Assembly: GCF_008033135.1 (NCBI RefSeq) | Contig: NZ_CP041335.1 | Coordinates: 2,299,925-2,363,924, forward strand | Origin: Chitinolyticbacter meiyuanensis | GTDB lineage: Bacteria; Pseudomonadota; Gammaproteobacteria; Burkholderiales; Chitinibacteraceae | Direction of reading: 5' to 3' | DNA length: 64,000 nt | Shown: piece after piece, positions 1-7,428 of the stretch | Numbering within the stretch: the first letter of the stretch is position 1 | How the letters are laid out: each line of letters begins with the position of its first letter | Made by a program: the position numbers and the translations under genes | The notes under the pieces: model-generated | Databases searched by the model: none | Told to the model about the DNA's origin: nothing | Seen by the model: only the letters and a program-made list of their open reading frames with translations

Positions 1-518
1 CCAGCGCCGAGGGCCTGGCCAAACTCAAGACGGTATTCGCCGCCAAGGGCTCGGTCACTGCCGGCAACAGCTCACAGATGTCCGATGGCGCCGGTGCGGT
101 GATCCTGGTGTCGGAAAAGGTGCTGAAGGAGTTCAACCTCACGCCGCTGGCCAAGTTCACCACCTTTGCCGTGAAGGGTGTGCCACCGGCCATCATGGGC
201 ATCGGGCCCAAGGAGGCGATCCCGGCCGCGCTCAAGCTCGCCGGCCTCAAGCTCGATGACCTCGGCTGGATTGAGCTCAACGAAGCCTTTGCCGCGCAGG
301 CACTGGCGGTGAGCCGCGATCTGGGGCTCGACATGAGCCGGGTCAATCCCAATGGTGGCGCCATCGCGCTTGGCCACCCGCTCGGCGCCACCGGCGCCAT
401 CCGCACTGCCACGCTGGTCCACGGCATGCGCCGCAAGGGCATGCACGGCCAGTACGGCATGGTGACCATGTGCATCGGCACCGGCATGGGCGCTGCCGGC
501 ATCATTCAGGTTCTGTGA
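1..518 (+). CDS. acetyl-CoA acyltransferase (thiolase), 3' part
   Basis: This is the C-terminal part of a thiolase; the N-terminal half with the acyl-accepting cysteine lies before the window. The visible 171 codons (reading from base 3) hold the family's second-half signatures: the NEAFAAQ motif, GHPLGATG with the catalytic histidine, and CIGTGMGAAG near the end with the second catalytic cysteine. Thiolases cleave 3-ketoacyl-CoA to acetyl-CoA in fatty-acid beta-oxidation, or condense acetyl-CoA units. The long VPPAIMGIGP segment looks more like the FadA/FadI beta-oxidation type than the PhaA type, but that is inference. A strong terminator at 635-668 ends the transcript. Confidence 0.93.
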   Translation, partial: SAEGLAKLKTVFAAKGSVTAGNSSQMSDGAGAVILVSEKVLKEFNLTPLAKFTTFAVKGVPPAIMGIGPKEAIPAALKLAGLKLDDLGWIELNEAFAAQALAVSRDLGLDMSRVNPNGGAIALGHPLGATGAIRTATLVHGMRRKGMHGQYGMVTMCIGTGMGAAGIIQVL

Positions 519-634
519 TGCGAGGCCGCCGGCGATGTCCGGCGGCCACGGTGATGCGGCGCGACCACGCCTTTTCTCGCATTTTACCCGGCCGGGCCAT
601 CCGGCTTGGGTTCCGCTTTGCTCTGCCTGTCTTT

Positions 635-668
635 GCCCACGGCGCGAACAGCCCGTGGGCGTTTTTTT
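635..668 (+). terminator. rho-independent terminator after the thiolase gene
   Basis: Perfect 8-bp stem GCCCACGG (635-642) / CCGTGGGC (653-660), a 10-nt loop, then seven T at 662-668. It lies only about 18 bases before the next start codon, so it may also act within the leader of that gene. Confidence 0.85.
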
Positions 669-685
669 GCCCGAGGAGGGAACAG

Positions 686-1258
686 ATGAAAACGATGCAA
701 CAGACCCTGCTGGCTGCGACGCTGACGCTGGCCCTGCATGTCGCGCAGGCTGTCGAGGTGGGCGGCGTGAATGTCGCGGACCAAGCCAGCGTGGCAGGCC
801 AGAATCTGGTGCTGAACGGCGCCGGGGTGCGGACCAAGATCGTGGTCGATGTCTATGTCGCAGCGCTCTATACCAGCACCAAGACCACTGATGCGAACGC
901 GGTGATCAAGGCTGGCACACCTCGGCGCGTGGAATTGAAGATGTTACGAGAAGTGTCGGCAGCGACCATGCATGAATCCTTCGTTGATGGCCTGACCGAC
1001 AACGTGGGCAAGGCTGGCCTCAAGCAGTATGCCGCCCAGCTCGAAGCGCTCGACAGGCTGTTCAAGGAAGTGAAGTCGGTCGGCAAGGGCGACAGCATCC
1101 AGCTCGATTTCATTCCAGGCCAAGGAACGCGCGTCAGCGTACGTGGCAAGGCCTACCCGGTGATTGCCGGCGACGATTTCGCTAGTGCCATGCTGTCGAT
1201 CTGGTTGGGGAAGGACCCAGTCCAAGGTGGCTTGAAGAACAAGCTGCTAGGAAGCTGA
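686..1258 (+). CDS. exported chalcone-isomerase-like protein
   Basis: A 190-residue protein with an N-terminal signal peptide (hydrophobic stretch about residues 6-20, likely cut after AQA). The mature part begins VEVGGV and has the pattern of the bacterial chalcone-isomerase-like (chalcone_3) family: a short strand region, then KIVVDVYVAALY, and a helix with the GL motif before the C-terminal SIWLG segment. These periplasmic proteins have the chalcone isomerase fold but generally lack the plant enzyme's active site, and their role is not established. The ATG at 686 is preceded by GAGGAGGG at 673-680. Longer upstream reading in the same frame passes through the terminator and is not credible. 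The gene stands alone between two terminators. Confidence 0.85.
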   Translation: MKTMQQTLLAATLTLALHVAQAVEVGGVNVADQASVAGQNLVLNGAGVRTKIVVDVYVAALYTSTKTTDANAVIKAGTPRRVELKMLREVSAATMHESFVDGLTDNVGKAGLKQYAAQLEALDRLFKEVKSVGKGDSIQLDFIPGQGTRVSVRGKAYPVIAGDDFASAMLSIWLGKDPVQGGLKNKLLGS

Positions 1259-1285
1259 AATCAGCTGTTTGATCGCTCGTGGTGC

Positions 1286-1312
1286 GGGCCGGCAATCGCC
1301 GGCCCTTTTTTT
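1286..1312 (+). terminator. rho-independent terminator
   Basis: Perfect 8-bp stem GGGCCGGC (1286-1293) / GCCGGCCC (1298-1305), 4-nt loop, seven T at 1306-1312. It ends the chalcone-isomerase-like gene. Confidence 0.9.
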
Positions 1313-1457
1313 GTGCCGTAGTTTTGCTACTGATGTAGTTTTGCTCCATATTGCTTTGCTACATTTCAACGTGATGAAAATAAAAGAAAATATAAAAACT
1401 TACGTAGCCAGTTACAGATTGAAACGTGTGTATATACGTAGTTTTTCTACAAAATAC
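1313..1457. repeat. AT-rich island with GTAG-N5-CTAC inverted repeats
   Basis: A stretch strikingly poorer in GC than the rest of the window. It carries a repeated short inverted element: perfect copies GTAG-TTTTG-CTAC at 1318-1330 and GTAG-TTTTT-CTAC at 1438-1450, a degraded copy at 1335-1347 (GTAG-TTTTG-CTCC, 17 bases from the first), and half copies at 1351-1362 and near 1413. The last perfect copy ends 8 bases before the -35 of the promoter at 1458-1486. The placement fits binding sites for a regulator of the downstream 30-aa gene. Nothing identifies the regulator. Confidence 0.55.
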
Positions 1458-1486
1458 TTGCACCAAAAATGTAGTCCGCGTACAGT
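1458..1486 (+). promoter_or_regulatory. candidate sigma-70 promoter of the 30-aa gene
   Basis: TTGCAC (1458-1463), 17-base spacer, TACAGT (1481-1486). Predicted start near 1492-1494 gives a leader of about 70 bases before the ATG at 1563. Confidence 0.5.
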
Positions 1487-1562
1487 TCGTTCTGTGGCCA
1501 ACGGGCTGCACCACTTGAGGTCAAGCACTCCAGAAGGGTGAGACCCATAACAGGAGAACACC

Positions 1563-1655
1563 ATGCGTACCTTGTTCCGAATTTTCCGCAACGCTGAATC
1601 TGCTCAACGTCTGCTTATCAAATCCTACGGCTGGCGTCTGACGCTGGATCGTTGA
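1563..1655 (+). CDS. small protein of 30 residues, function unknown
   Basis: A short open frame starting MRTLFRIFRN and ending KSYGWRLTLDR. It has a good ribosome site (AGGAG at 1552-1556, six bases before the ATG), an upstream sigma-70-like promoter at 1458-1486 and a terminator-like hairpin at 1761-1805, so it looks like a complete monocistronic unit. The 15 bases CAGGAGAACACCATG at its start are identical to those at the start of tsf (30235), which supports real translation. The protein is basic and alternates hydrophobic and arginine residues, as an amphipathic helix would; it has no membrane span or cysteine. I do not recognise a family. It could be a regulatory small protein, or the translated part of a regulatory RNA. 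Confidence 0.5.
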   Translation: MRTLFRIFRNAESAQRLLIKSYGWRLTLDR

Positions 1656-1760
1656 TCCCCCTTGCGCGGGGAGGGTTATCCCGGCGCCTGCAGCCGTGCT
1701 GCTTAGCTTCATCTGTTTTTCAGCGATCCCCTTGATCGCTTATCGACTCCTCCATCCTGT

Positions 1761-1805
1761 GCCCAGTCTCGCCGCCGTAAGGTGTGCCAGCTGGGCGTTT
1801 TTTTT
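1761..1805 (+). terminator. terminator-like hairpin with long T run
   Basis: GCCCAG (1761-1766) pairs with CTGGGC (1791-1796) around a GC-rich 24-base loop that can pair further. It is followed by G and eight or more T up to 1805. It would end the transcript of the 30-aa gene before the convergent histone-deacetylase gene. Confidence 0.65.
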
Positions 1806-1830
1806 GCCGGCTGCCAACGTGTCGGATTGA

Positions 1831-2724
1831 TCAACTGGCGTAACGCAGACAGGCGGCGTGGACCGTGGTGGCCTGGATGGCGACGGTATCGGCGATCGGC
1901 GTGGCATAGCCGCCGCCCATGGTGATGGCGACCGGGATGCCGAAACGCTGGCAATGATCGAGCACCAGCGCGTCGCGTGCTGCAAGGCCGGCGGTGGAAA
2001 GCGACAATTTGCCCAAGCGATCGCCCTGGTAGCTATCGGCGCCGGCGAGGTAGATCACGAGTTCCGGCCGCGCCAGCGTAAACAGCTGCGGCAGGCTGCC
2101 GGCGAGTACATCGAGATAGCGTGCATCGTTGCACCCATCGTCGAGCTCGATATCCCAATCGCTCATTTCCTTCTGGAACGGGAAGTTGTTGCGACCGTGC
2201 ATGGAAAAGGTGAACAGGCTCGGCACGTCGGCCAGCATCGCAGCGGTGCCGTTGCCCTGGTGTACGTCGAGATCGATCACCAGTGCGTGCTGTAGCGCCC
2301 CCGCCTGCAGCAGCAGCTTCAATGCAACCGCGCTGTCGTTGAAGACGCAGAAGCCGCTGCCATGATCGGCATACGCGTGATGGGTGCCGCCTGCCAGCGA
2401 CACTCCGCAGCCTTCGTTCAGCGCAGTGCTGCAGGCTGCGATGGTTGCGCCGACCGAGTGGCGCGAACGTACCAGCAATTCGTTAGACCACGGCAGGCCC
2501 AGCGCGCGCTCCTCGGCACGGCTCAGCGTACCGTGCTGCAAGCGGGCAAGATATCCGGCGTCGTGCGCCGCCAGCAGCGCTGCATCGCTGGCGGCGGGTG
2601 CATCGACGATCAACGGCGCGGCAAACTCGCGCACCGCTTCATACAGCAGGTGGTATTTCTCGACGGGAAAGCGATGGCCCGGCGGCAGCGGGAGTGGATG
2701 CTGATCGGTGCGATAGATCTTCAC
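1831..2724 (-). CDS. histone deacetylase / acetylpolyamine amidohydrolase family protein
   Basis: A 297-residue zinc amidohydrolase of the class II HDAC-like family; in bacteria these act on acetylated small molecules or proteins in the cytoplasm. The core signatures are present in order: GHRFPVEKY near residue 20, the paired active-site histidines in GGTHHA (H115, H116), [10 protein letters not shown] with zinc ligands D153 and H155, and [12 protein letters not shown] with the third zinc ligand. Length is normal. Its start codon overlaps the stop of the upstream MscS-like gene by four bases (ATGA), so the two are translationally coupled. The natural substrate cannot be read from the sequence. 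Confidence 0.92.
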   Translation of the reverse strand: MKIYRTDQHPLPLPPGHRFPVEKYHLLYEAVREFAAPLIVDAPAASDAALLAAHDAGYLARLQHGTLSRAEERALGLPWSNELLVRSRHSVGATIAACSTALNEGCGVSLAGGTHHAYADHGSGFCVFNDSAVALKLLLQAGALQHALVIDLDVHQGNGTAAMLADVPSLFTFSMHGRNNFPFQKEMSDWDIELDDGCNDARYLDVLAGSLPQLFTLARPELVIYLAGADSYQGDRLGKLSLSTAGLAARDALVLDHCQRFGIPVAITMGGGYATPIADTVAIQATTVHAACLRYAS

Positions 2725-3593
2725 GCCGGTTCGGCGTCGGCATCTGGCTGGCGCGCGGCGTGGGCCGGGGAGGTGGTGCGCAAAAACTCGCGCAGGATCT
2801 GCTGCTCGACACGGGCGCGCTGGCCAAGCGGTGCCGGCAGCTGCAGATGCAGGCCGATCGCCTCGCGATCATCCAGCGTGATCTTGATGCGGGGCTCCAG
2901 CGTTGGCGCCTCCAGTCCGAAGCCACGCTGCAGCTCGCGCGCATGCTGGCTCAAGTCTTCGCTGTAGCTGGCCACTACAGCCTGGGCGGCGGTGAGCAGT
3001 GCCAGCTCCGCACCCTCCCAGTCGGCACTGCGGCCGATGTCGATGTGCAGCGTATGCATCACGTAGCTGCCCAGCATGGTTTCGTTGTAAACAGGCTGCG
3101 ACAGCAGCATGCTGTTGGGAAAAGTGATGCCGCGGCCCACCGTGCCCTTGTTGGCCATGGCTTGGCTCGATTCGACGAGCGTGGTCGACAGCACATTGGT
3201 GTCGATGACCTGGCCTTTAAGCCCGTTGATCTCGATGCGGTCGCCCACCGTGTAGGCATGCGTGCTGGTCCGGTAGATCGAACCCATCAGGCACAGGATC
3301 ATTTCCTTGGTGGCCAGTACGATGGCGGCAGCGATGGCCACCAGCGACACTGCCAGCGTCTCGATCTCGTTGGCCCAGATCAGCGCCATGCCCAGCATGA
3401 AGATCACCAGCCAGGAATTGCGCAGCGTTACCAGCCAGCGCCGCTTTACCTCCGGGCCCAGATCCGCGCGCTTGAGCACCGCATGCCGGATCAATGTGCG
3501 CAGCACCATCAGGATGACGAGGAAGATCGTCGAGGCGGCGAGATCGCGCAGGAATACCTTGTCGACGAAATCGGGCAACCACTGGACCAACAT
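2721..3593 (-). CDS. MscS-family mechanosensitive channel protein
   Basis: A 290-residue inner-membrane protein. Three hydrophobic segments fill about the first 120 residues, with a predicted pore region [15 protein letters not shown] of the MscS beta domain and a C-terminal alpha/beta cytoplasmic part. MscS proteins open under membrane tension and release solutes on osmotic downshock. It is the first gene of a two-gene operon with the downstream deacetylase. Pairing of these two functions is not explained by any pathway I know. The start ATG at 3593 is the first methionine before the first hydrophobic segment. Confidence 0.85.
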   Translation of the reverse strand: MLVQWLPDFVDKVFLRDLAASTIFLVILMVLRTLIRHAVLKRADLGPEVKRRWLVTLRNSWLVIFMLGMALIWANEIETLAVSLVAIAAAIVLATKEMILCLMGSIYRTSTHAYTVGDRIEINGLKGQVIDTNVLSTTLVESSQAMANKGTVGRGITFPNSMLLSQPVYNETMLGSYVMHTLHIDIGRSADWEGAELALLTAAQAVVASYSEDLSQHARELQRGFGLEAPTLEPRIKITLDDREAIGLHLQLPAPLGQRARVEQQILREFLRTTSPAHAARQPDADAEPA

Positions 3594-3707
3594 GCAGACT
3601 CCTCATCTCCGGCGGCGGCCGGTAACGCGCCCATTCTAGCAGCGCCCCTTGCCCCACACCCCTGGCAGTCACTACGCTGCAGCATTCTTCATTCGCGTAA
3701 CGGTGCC

Positions 3708-4301
3708 ATGCGTAAGCTGATTCTGCTGCTTTGCCTGTTATTGGCCGCTTGCGGCCAACCCAAGCTACCCAAGATCCCCGCCGGCGCGACAGTGCTCGCG
3801 TTCGGCGACAGCCTGACCTACGGCACGGGCGCAGAGCAGGGGCAGGACTACCCAAGTGTGCTGGCAGGATTGATCGGCCGCACGGTGGTGAACCAGGGCG
3901 TGCCAGGCGAAACCAGCGCCCAGGGCCGCGCCCGGCTGAATGCGGTGCTCGACGAGGTCAGGCCTGCGCTGGTGATCCTATGCCTGGGGGGCAACGATTT
4001 CCTGCAGCGGCTACCGGCGCCGGAAACCGCCGCCAACCTTACCGCGATGGTCGAGGAGATCCGCGCGCGCGGTGTACCAGTGCTGCTCATCGGCGTGCCC
4101 AGGCCCGGCTTTGGCCTGAAGACGGCCGAGCTCTACACCGAAGTGGCCGATGCCACCGATGTGCCGCTGGAATACCAGGCGCTGGCCGACATCCTGGGTG
4201 ATCGTACGCTCAAGAGCGATCCGATCCATCCGAATGCTGTCGGCTACCAGCAGCTGGCCGAGGCGATTGCTGCCGCGTTGCGCGAACGCGGTGCCTTGTA
4301 G
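3708..4301 (+). CDS. lipoprotein SGNH/GDSL esterase (TesA-like arylesterase)
   Basis: A 197-residue lipoprotein: the signal peptide ends in a lipobox LAAC with C15 as the lipidated residue. The SGNH hydrolase blocks follow: FGDSLT with nucleophile S35, a conserved Gly near 64, GGND with N96, and DPIHPN with D171 and H174. The family includes TesA, a periplasmic thioesterase/lysophospholipase/arylesterase; the lipid anchor would tether this one to a membrane. The start at 3708 is chosen because it opens the signal peptide; the frame stays open upstream, but that part is antisense to the MscS gene. Confidence 0.9.
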   Translation: MRKLILLLCLLLAACGQPKLPKIPAGATVLAFGDSLTYGTGAEQGQDYPSVLAGLIGRTVVNQGVPGETSAQGRARLNAVLDEVRPALVILCLGGNDFLQRLPAPETAANLTAMVEEIRARGVPVLLIGVPRPGFGLKTAELYTEVADATDVPLEYQALADILGDRTLKSDPIHPNAVGYQQLAEAIAAALRERGAL

Positions 4302-4307
4302 CGCTGT

Positions 4308-4574
4308 TCAGACCGTCCCGACCGGCGCTGGATGTTTGGCGCAGAACGCGCGTTTTTGTGCAGGGCTCAGCTGCTTGAGCCGGTATTCCTGCTTCAGCGC
4401 CTCGCTCCGATCTGCACAGGGCAGAACGGCCAGCAGCGTGGCCGGCGGATGGCTGCGGGTATAGCGCGCGCCGCGGCCGCTGGCGTGCTCGGCGTAGCGC
4501 CGGGCCACATCGGTGGCGATGCCGGTGTAGAGGCTGCCATCCTGGCATTCGATCACGTAGAGGAACCACGGCAT
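4308..4574 (-). CDS. GIY-YIG nuclease-superfamily protein (YhbQ/UPF0213 type)
   Basis: An 88-residue single-domain protein with the GIY-YIG pattern: YVIECQDGSLYTGIA near the N-terminus, then an arginine/tyrosine helix (RRYAEH), TRSHPPA and the KQEYRLKQLS segment of the YhbQ group. These stand-alone domains have a nuclease fold; their cellular role is poorly defined, with links to DNA damage reported for some. It is convergent with the SGNH esterase, with six bases between the stops. Confidence 0.88.
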   Translation of the reverse strand: MPWFLYVIECQDGSLYTGIATDVARRYAEHASGRGARYTRSHPPATLLAVLPCADRSEALKQEYRLKQLSPAQKRAFCAKHPAPVGTV

Positions 4575-4604
4575 GGGCGAGGGTACGGGGAGCGCGGGTG
4601 AAAC

Positions 4605-4631
4605 AAAAAACCCCCGATCGTTGATCGGGGG
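4605..4631 (-). terminator. rho-independent terminator of lysS
   Basis: On the minus strand a 9-bp stem CCCCCGATC / GATCGGGGG closes a 3-nt loop and is followed by six T (plus-strand A run 4605-4610). Confidence 0.92.
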
Positions 4632-4646
4632 CTGGGGGACTGAGGC

Positions 4647-6152
4647 TCAGTCTTCGCGGCGCATCTGCGGGAACAGGATCACGTCGCGGATGCTCGGTGC
4701 ATCGGTCAGCAGCATCACCAAGCGGTCGATGCCGATGCCGCAACCACCGGTGGGTGGCAGGCCGTATTCCAGCGCGCGGATGTAGTCGGCGTCGAAGTGC
4801 ATGGCTTCGTCGTCGCCCTTGTCCTTCAGGTCGACCTGGGCCTGGAAGCGGGCGGCCTGGTCTTCCGGATCGTTCAGCTCCGAATAGCCGTTGGCGTGCT
4901 CGCGCCCAACCATGAAGAGCTCGAAGCGCTCAGTGATGCCGGGATTGCCGTCGTTGGCGCGGGCCAACGGCGACACTTCTGCCGGGTAGTCGACGATGAA
5001 AGTCGGCTCCCACAGCTTCGCTTCGGTGGTTTCGTCGAATAGGCTCAATTGCAGGCCGCCGATGCCATCAGTCAGCACCGATTTTCCGCCCAGGCGCGCG
5101 ATCTCGGCCTTGAGCCAGGCGCGATCGTTCAACTGTTCGCTGGTGTACTGCGGGTTGTAGTGCAAGATGGCCTGTTCGATGGTGTAGCGGGCGAACGGCC
5201 TGGACAGATCGACCGTCTTGCCCTGGTACTCGACTACCGTGTGGCCCAGCACCTCGCGCGCGGCGTAGCGGATCACGCCTTCGGTGAGGTCCATCATGCG
5301 CTGGTAATCGGCGTAGGCCTCGTAGAACTCCATCATGGTGAATTCGGGGTTATGGCGCGTGCTCATCCCCTCGTTTCGGAAGTTGCGGTTGATCTCGAAC
5401 ACCCGCTCCATGCCGCCCACCACCAGGCGCTTCAGGTACAGCTCCGGCGCGATGCGCAGGAACAGCGCCATATCGAGCGCATTGTGGTGCGTGACGAAGG
5501 GCTTGGCCGTGGCGCCACCCGGGATCGGGTGCATCATCGGCGTTTCCACTTCCAGATACGCTTCGTTCACCATGAACTCGCGGATCTTCTGCACGATCTT
5601 GCTGCGCTTGATGAAGGTATCGCGGCTCTGCTCGCTGACGATCAGATCGACATAACGCTGGCGATACTTCTGCTCCTGGTCGGCCAAGCCGTGGAACTTG
5701 TCCGGCAACGGGCGCAGGCTCTTGGTCAACAGGCGCAGCGCCGTCACCTCGACCGACAATTCGCCGGTCTTGGTCTTCATGAGGCGGCCAGTGGCGCCGA
5801 GGATGTCGCCCATGTCCCAGGTCTTGAAGCTGGCGTAGACATCCTCACCGACCGCATCGCGGCTGATGTAGAACTGGATGCGGCCCGAGCCGTCCTGCAC
5901 CGTGGCGAAGCTAGCCTTGCCCATCACGCGTTTGAGCATCATGCGGCCGGCGACGGTGACCTCGACTGCCAGCGCGTCGAGTTCTTCCTTCTCCTGGCTG
6001 CCATACTTGGCGTGCAGGTCAGCGGCAAAGTGCTCGCGCTTGAAATCATTGGGGAAGGCCGGGCCGGCTTCGCGCAGCGCCGCAAGCTTGGCGCGGCGCT
6101 CGGCCATGATCTGGTTTTCATCCTGGGGCAGGGCTTGTTGTTGTTCGCTCAT
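4647..6152 (-). CDS. lysS: lysyl-tRNA synthetase, class II
   Basis: A 501-residue class II synthetase that charges tRNA-Lys in the cytoplasm. The N-terminal OB-fold anticodon domain covers about residues 60-150 ([16 protein letters not shown]). The catalytic domain has motif 2 ([19 protein letters not shown]) and motif 3 ([13 protein letters not shown]), and ends LFPQMRRED as is usual. Length matches the family. It lies 35 bases downstream of prfB, the same prfB-lysS order as in many proteobacteria, and ends at a strong terminator. Confidence 0.98.
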   Translation of the reverse strand: MSEQQQALPQDENQIMAERRAKLAALREAGPAFPNDFKREHFAADLHAKYGSQEKEELDALAVEVTVAGRMMLKRVMGKASFATVQDGSGRIQFYISRDAVGEDVYASFKTWDMGDILGATGRLMKTKTGELSVEVTALRLLTKSLRPLPDKFHGLADQEQKYRQRYVDLIVSEQSRDTFIKRSKIVQKIREFMVNEAYLEVETPMMHPIPGGATAKPFVTHHNALDMALFLRIAPELYLKRLVVGGMERVFEINRNFRNEGMSTRHNPEFTMMEFYEAYADYQRMMDLTEGVIRYAAREVLGHTVVEYQGKTVDLSRPFARYTIEQAILHYNPQYTSEQLNDRAWLKAEIARLGGKSVLTDGIGGLQLSLFDETTEAKLWEPTFIVDYPAEVSPLARANDGNPGITERFELFMVGREHANGYSELNDPEDQAARFQAQVDLKDKGDDEAMHFDADYIRALEYGLPPTGGCGIGIDRLVMLLTDAPSIRDVILFPQMRRED

Positions 6153-6187
6153 CGTTGTAATTCCACTGAATAGCTTGAGGGGCGGGT

Positions 6188-7294
6188 TTACACGCCCTGC
6201 TTGAGGCTGGCTTCGATGAAGCCGTCGAGGTCGCCGTCCATCACGCCCTTGAGGTTGCCCACTTCATAATTGGTGCGCAGGTCCTTGATCCGGCTCTGGT
6301 CGAACACGTAGGAGCGAATCTGGTGGCCCCAGCCGATGTCGGATTTGCCGGCTTCGAGCGATTGTTGCGCTTCCATGCGCTTGCGCAGTTCCAGCTCGTA
6401 CAGTTTGGCGCGCAGCATCTTCCAAGCCTCGTCGCGGTTCTTGTGCTGCGAACGGTCGTTCTGGCACTGCACGACGGTATTGGTCGGGATGTGCGTCAGT
6501 CGCACCGCCGAGTCGGTCTTGTTGATGTGCTGACCACCGGCGCCGGAGGCGCGGAAGGTATCGGTACGCACGTCGGCCGGATTGATCTCGATCTCGATGC
6601 TGTCGTCCACCTCCGGGTAGACGAACACCGAGCAGAACGAGGTGTGGCGGCGCGCGTTCGAATCGAACGGCGACACGCGCACCAAGCGGTGCACGCCGGT
6701 TTCGGTGCGCAAGAAGCCGAACGCGTAATCGCCGGATAGCTTGATGGTGGCGCTGGTGATGCCGGCGACTTCGCCTTCGGATTCTTCCAGCACTTCGACG
6801 GTAAAGCCCTTGCGTTCGCCGTAGCGCACATACATGCGCAGCAGCATGCCGGCCCAGTCCTGCGCCTCGGTGCCGCCAGCGCCCGACTGGATGTCGATGA
6901 AGCAAGGGCTTGGGTCCATCGGGTTGTTGAACATGCGGCGGAATTCGAGCTTGGCGATCTTTTCTTCCAGCGCGGCCGCGTCGGCGGCGATCGCTTCGCA
7001 GGTCTCGAAATCATCCTCGCCGCGTGCCATCTCGAAGAGTTCCAGCGCATCCTTTGCGCCACCGGCCACTTCGTCGAGCACTATCACCACGTCTTCCAGC
7101 GTCTTGCGCTCGCGACCGATCTCCTGCGCCTTTTTCTGGTCGTTCCACAGCTCGGGGTCTTCCGAGAGCCGAACCACTTCCTCCAGCCGATCGCATTTGG
7201 TCGGGTAGTCGAGGTAGCGTTTCAGTTCCTCGGCGCGGTTGGCGAGGTCTTCAAGGTGGGCAACGATCTGGTTGAGCTGTTCGGCTTCCATCAC
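6188..7294 (-). CDS. prfB: peptide chain release factor 2, without programmed frameshift
   Basis: A 368-residue release factor that reads UGA and UAA stop codons. The stop-recognition tripeptide SPF (208-210) and the catalytic GGQ (253-255, in [10 protein letters not shown]) are both present. At the point where most prfB genes carry an in-frame UGA and a +1 shift, this gene reads straight through: codons TAC CTC GAC give Y27-L28-D29 with no stop. RF2 is therefore made from one frame, without the usual autoregulation. Two adjacent ATG codons (7294 and 7291) could serve as start. A TATAAT box lies about 27 bases upstream. Confidence 0.98.
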   Translation of the reverse strand: MMEAEQLNQIVAHLEDLANRAEELKRYLDYPTKCDRLEEVVRLSEDPELWNDQKKAQEIGRERKTLEDVVIVLDEVAGGAKDALELFEMARGEDDFETCEAIAADAAALEEKIAKLEFRRMFNNPMDPSPCFIDIQSGAGGTEAQDWAGMLLRMYVRYGERKGFTVEVLEESEGEVAGITSATIKLSGDYAFGFLRTETGVHRLVRVSPFDSNARRHTSFCSVFVYPEVDDSIEIEINPADVRTDTFRASGAGGQHINKTDSAVRLTHIPTNTVVQCQNDRSQHKNRDEAWKMLRAKLYELELRKRMEAQQSLEAGKSDIGWGHQIRSYVFDQSRIKDLRTNYEVGNLKGVMDGDLDGFIEASLKQGV

Positions 7295-7320
7295 TGGGCT
7301 CGGATTGCGCGAAACCCGCG

Positions 7321-7350
7321 ATTATACCAGCGAGCCGGGGAGGCTGTCCG
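7321..7350 (-). promoter_or_regulatory. candidate promoter of prfB-lysS
   Basis: On the minus strand CGGACA (plus 7345-7350), 18-base spacer, then a perfect TATAAT (plus ATTATA 7321-7326). The predicted start is about 20 bases before the prfB ATG. Confidence 0.5.
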
Positions 7351-7380
7351 ACCGGCGCGGCATGGCGCTTATCCGAAATG

Positions 7381-7410
7381 CGTCACAGAAGGTTAAGCCC
7401 GCCTGTGACG
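7381..7410. repeat. inverted repeat downstream of the glutamate dehydrogenase gene
   Basis: CGTCACAG (7381-7388) and CTGTGACG (7403-7410) are perfect 8-base arms with a 14-base spacer, just past the stop of the dehydrogenase at 7429. There is no T run. It may be a factor-dependent 3' stem-loop or a protein site upstream of prfB. Confidence 0.4.
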
Positions 7411-7428
7411 ACGGTTTGACCGCGTAGC

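Noticed and set aside
1269..1541. Open frame over the terminator and AT-rich island, with an internal ATG at 1374 giving a basic 55-residue product
   Set aside because: It runs through the terminator at 1286-1312, has no ribosome site at either start, and overlaps the promoter and repeat region of the 30-aa gene.
5049..6173. Long open frame opposite lysS
   Set aside because: It is the antisense shadow of a high-GC gene; its predicted protein is a low-complexity mix rich in Arg/His/Ala with no family pattern, and lysS is certain.
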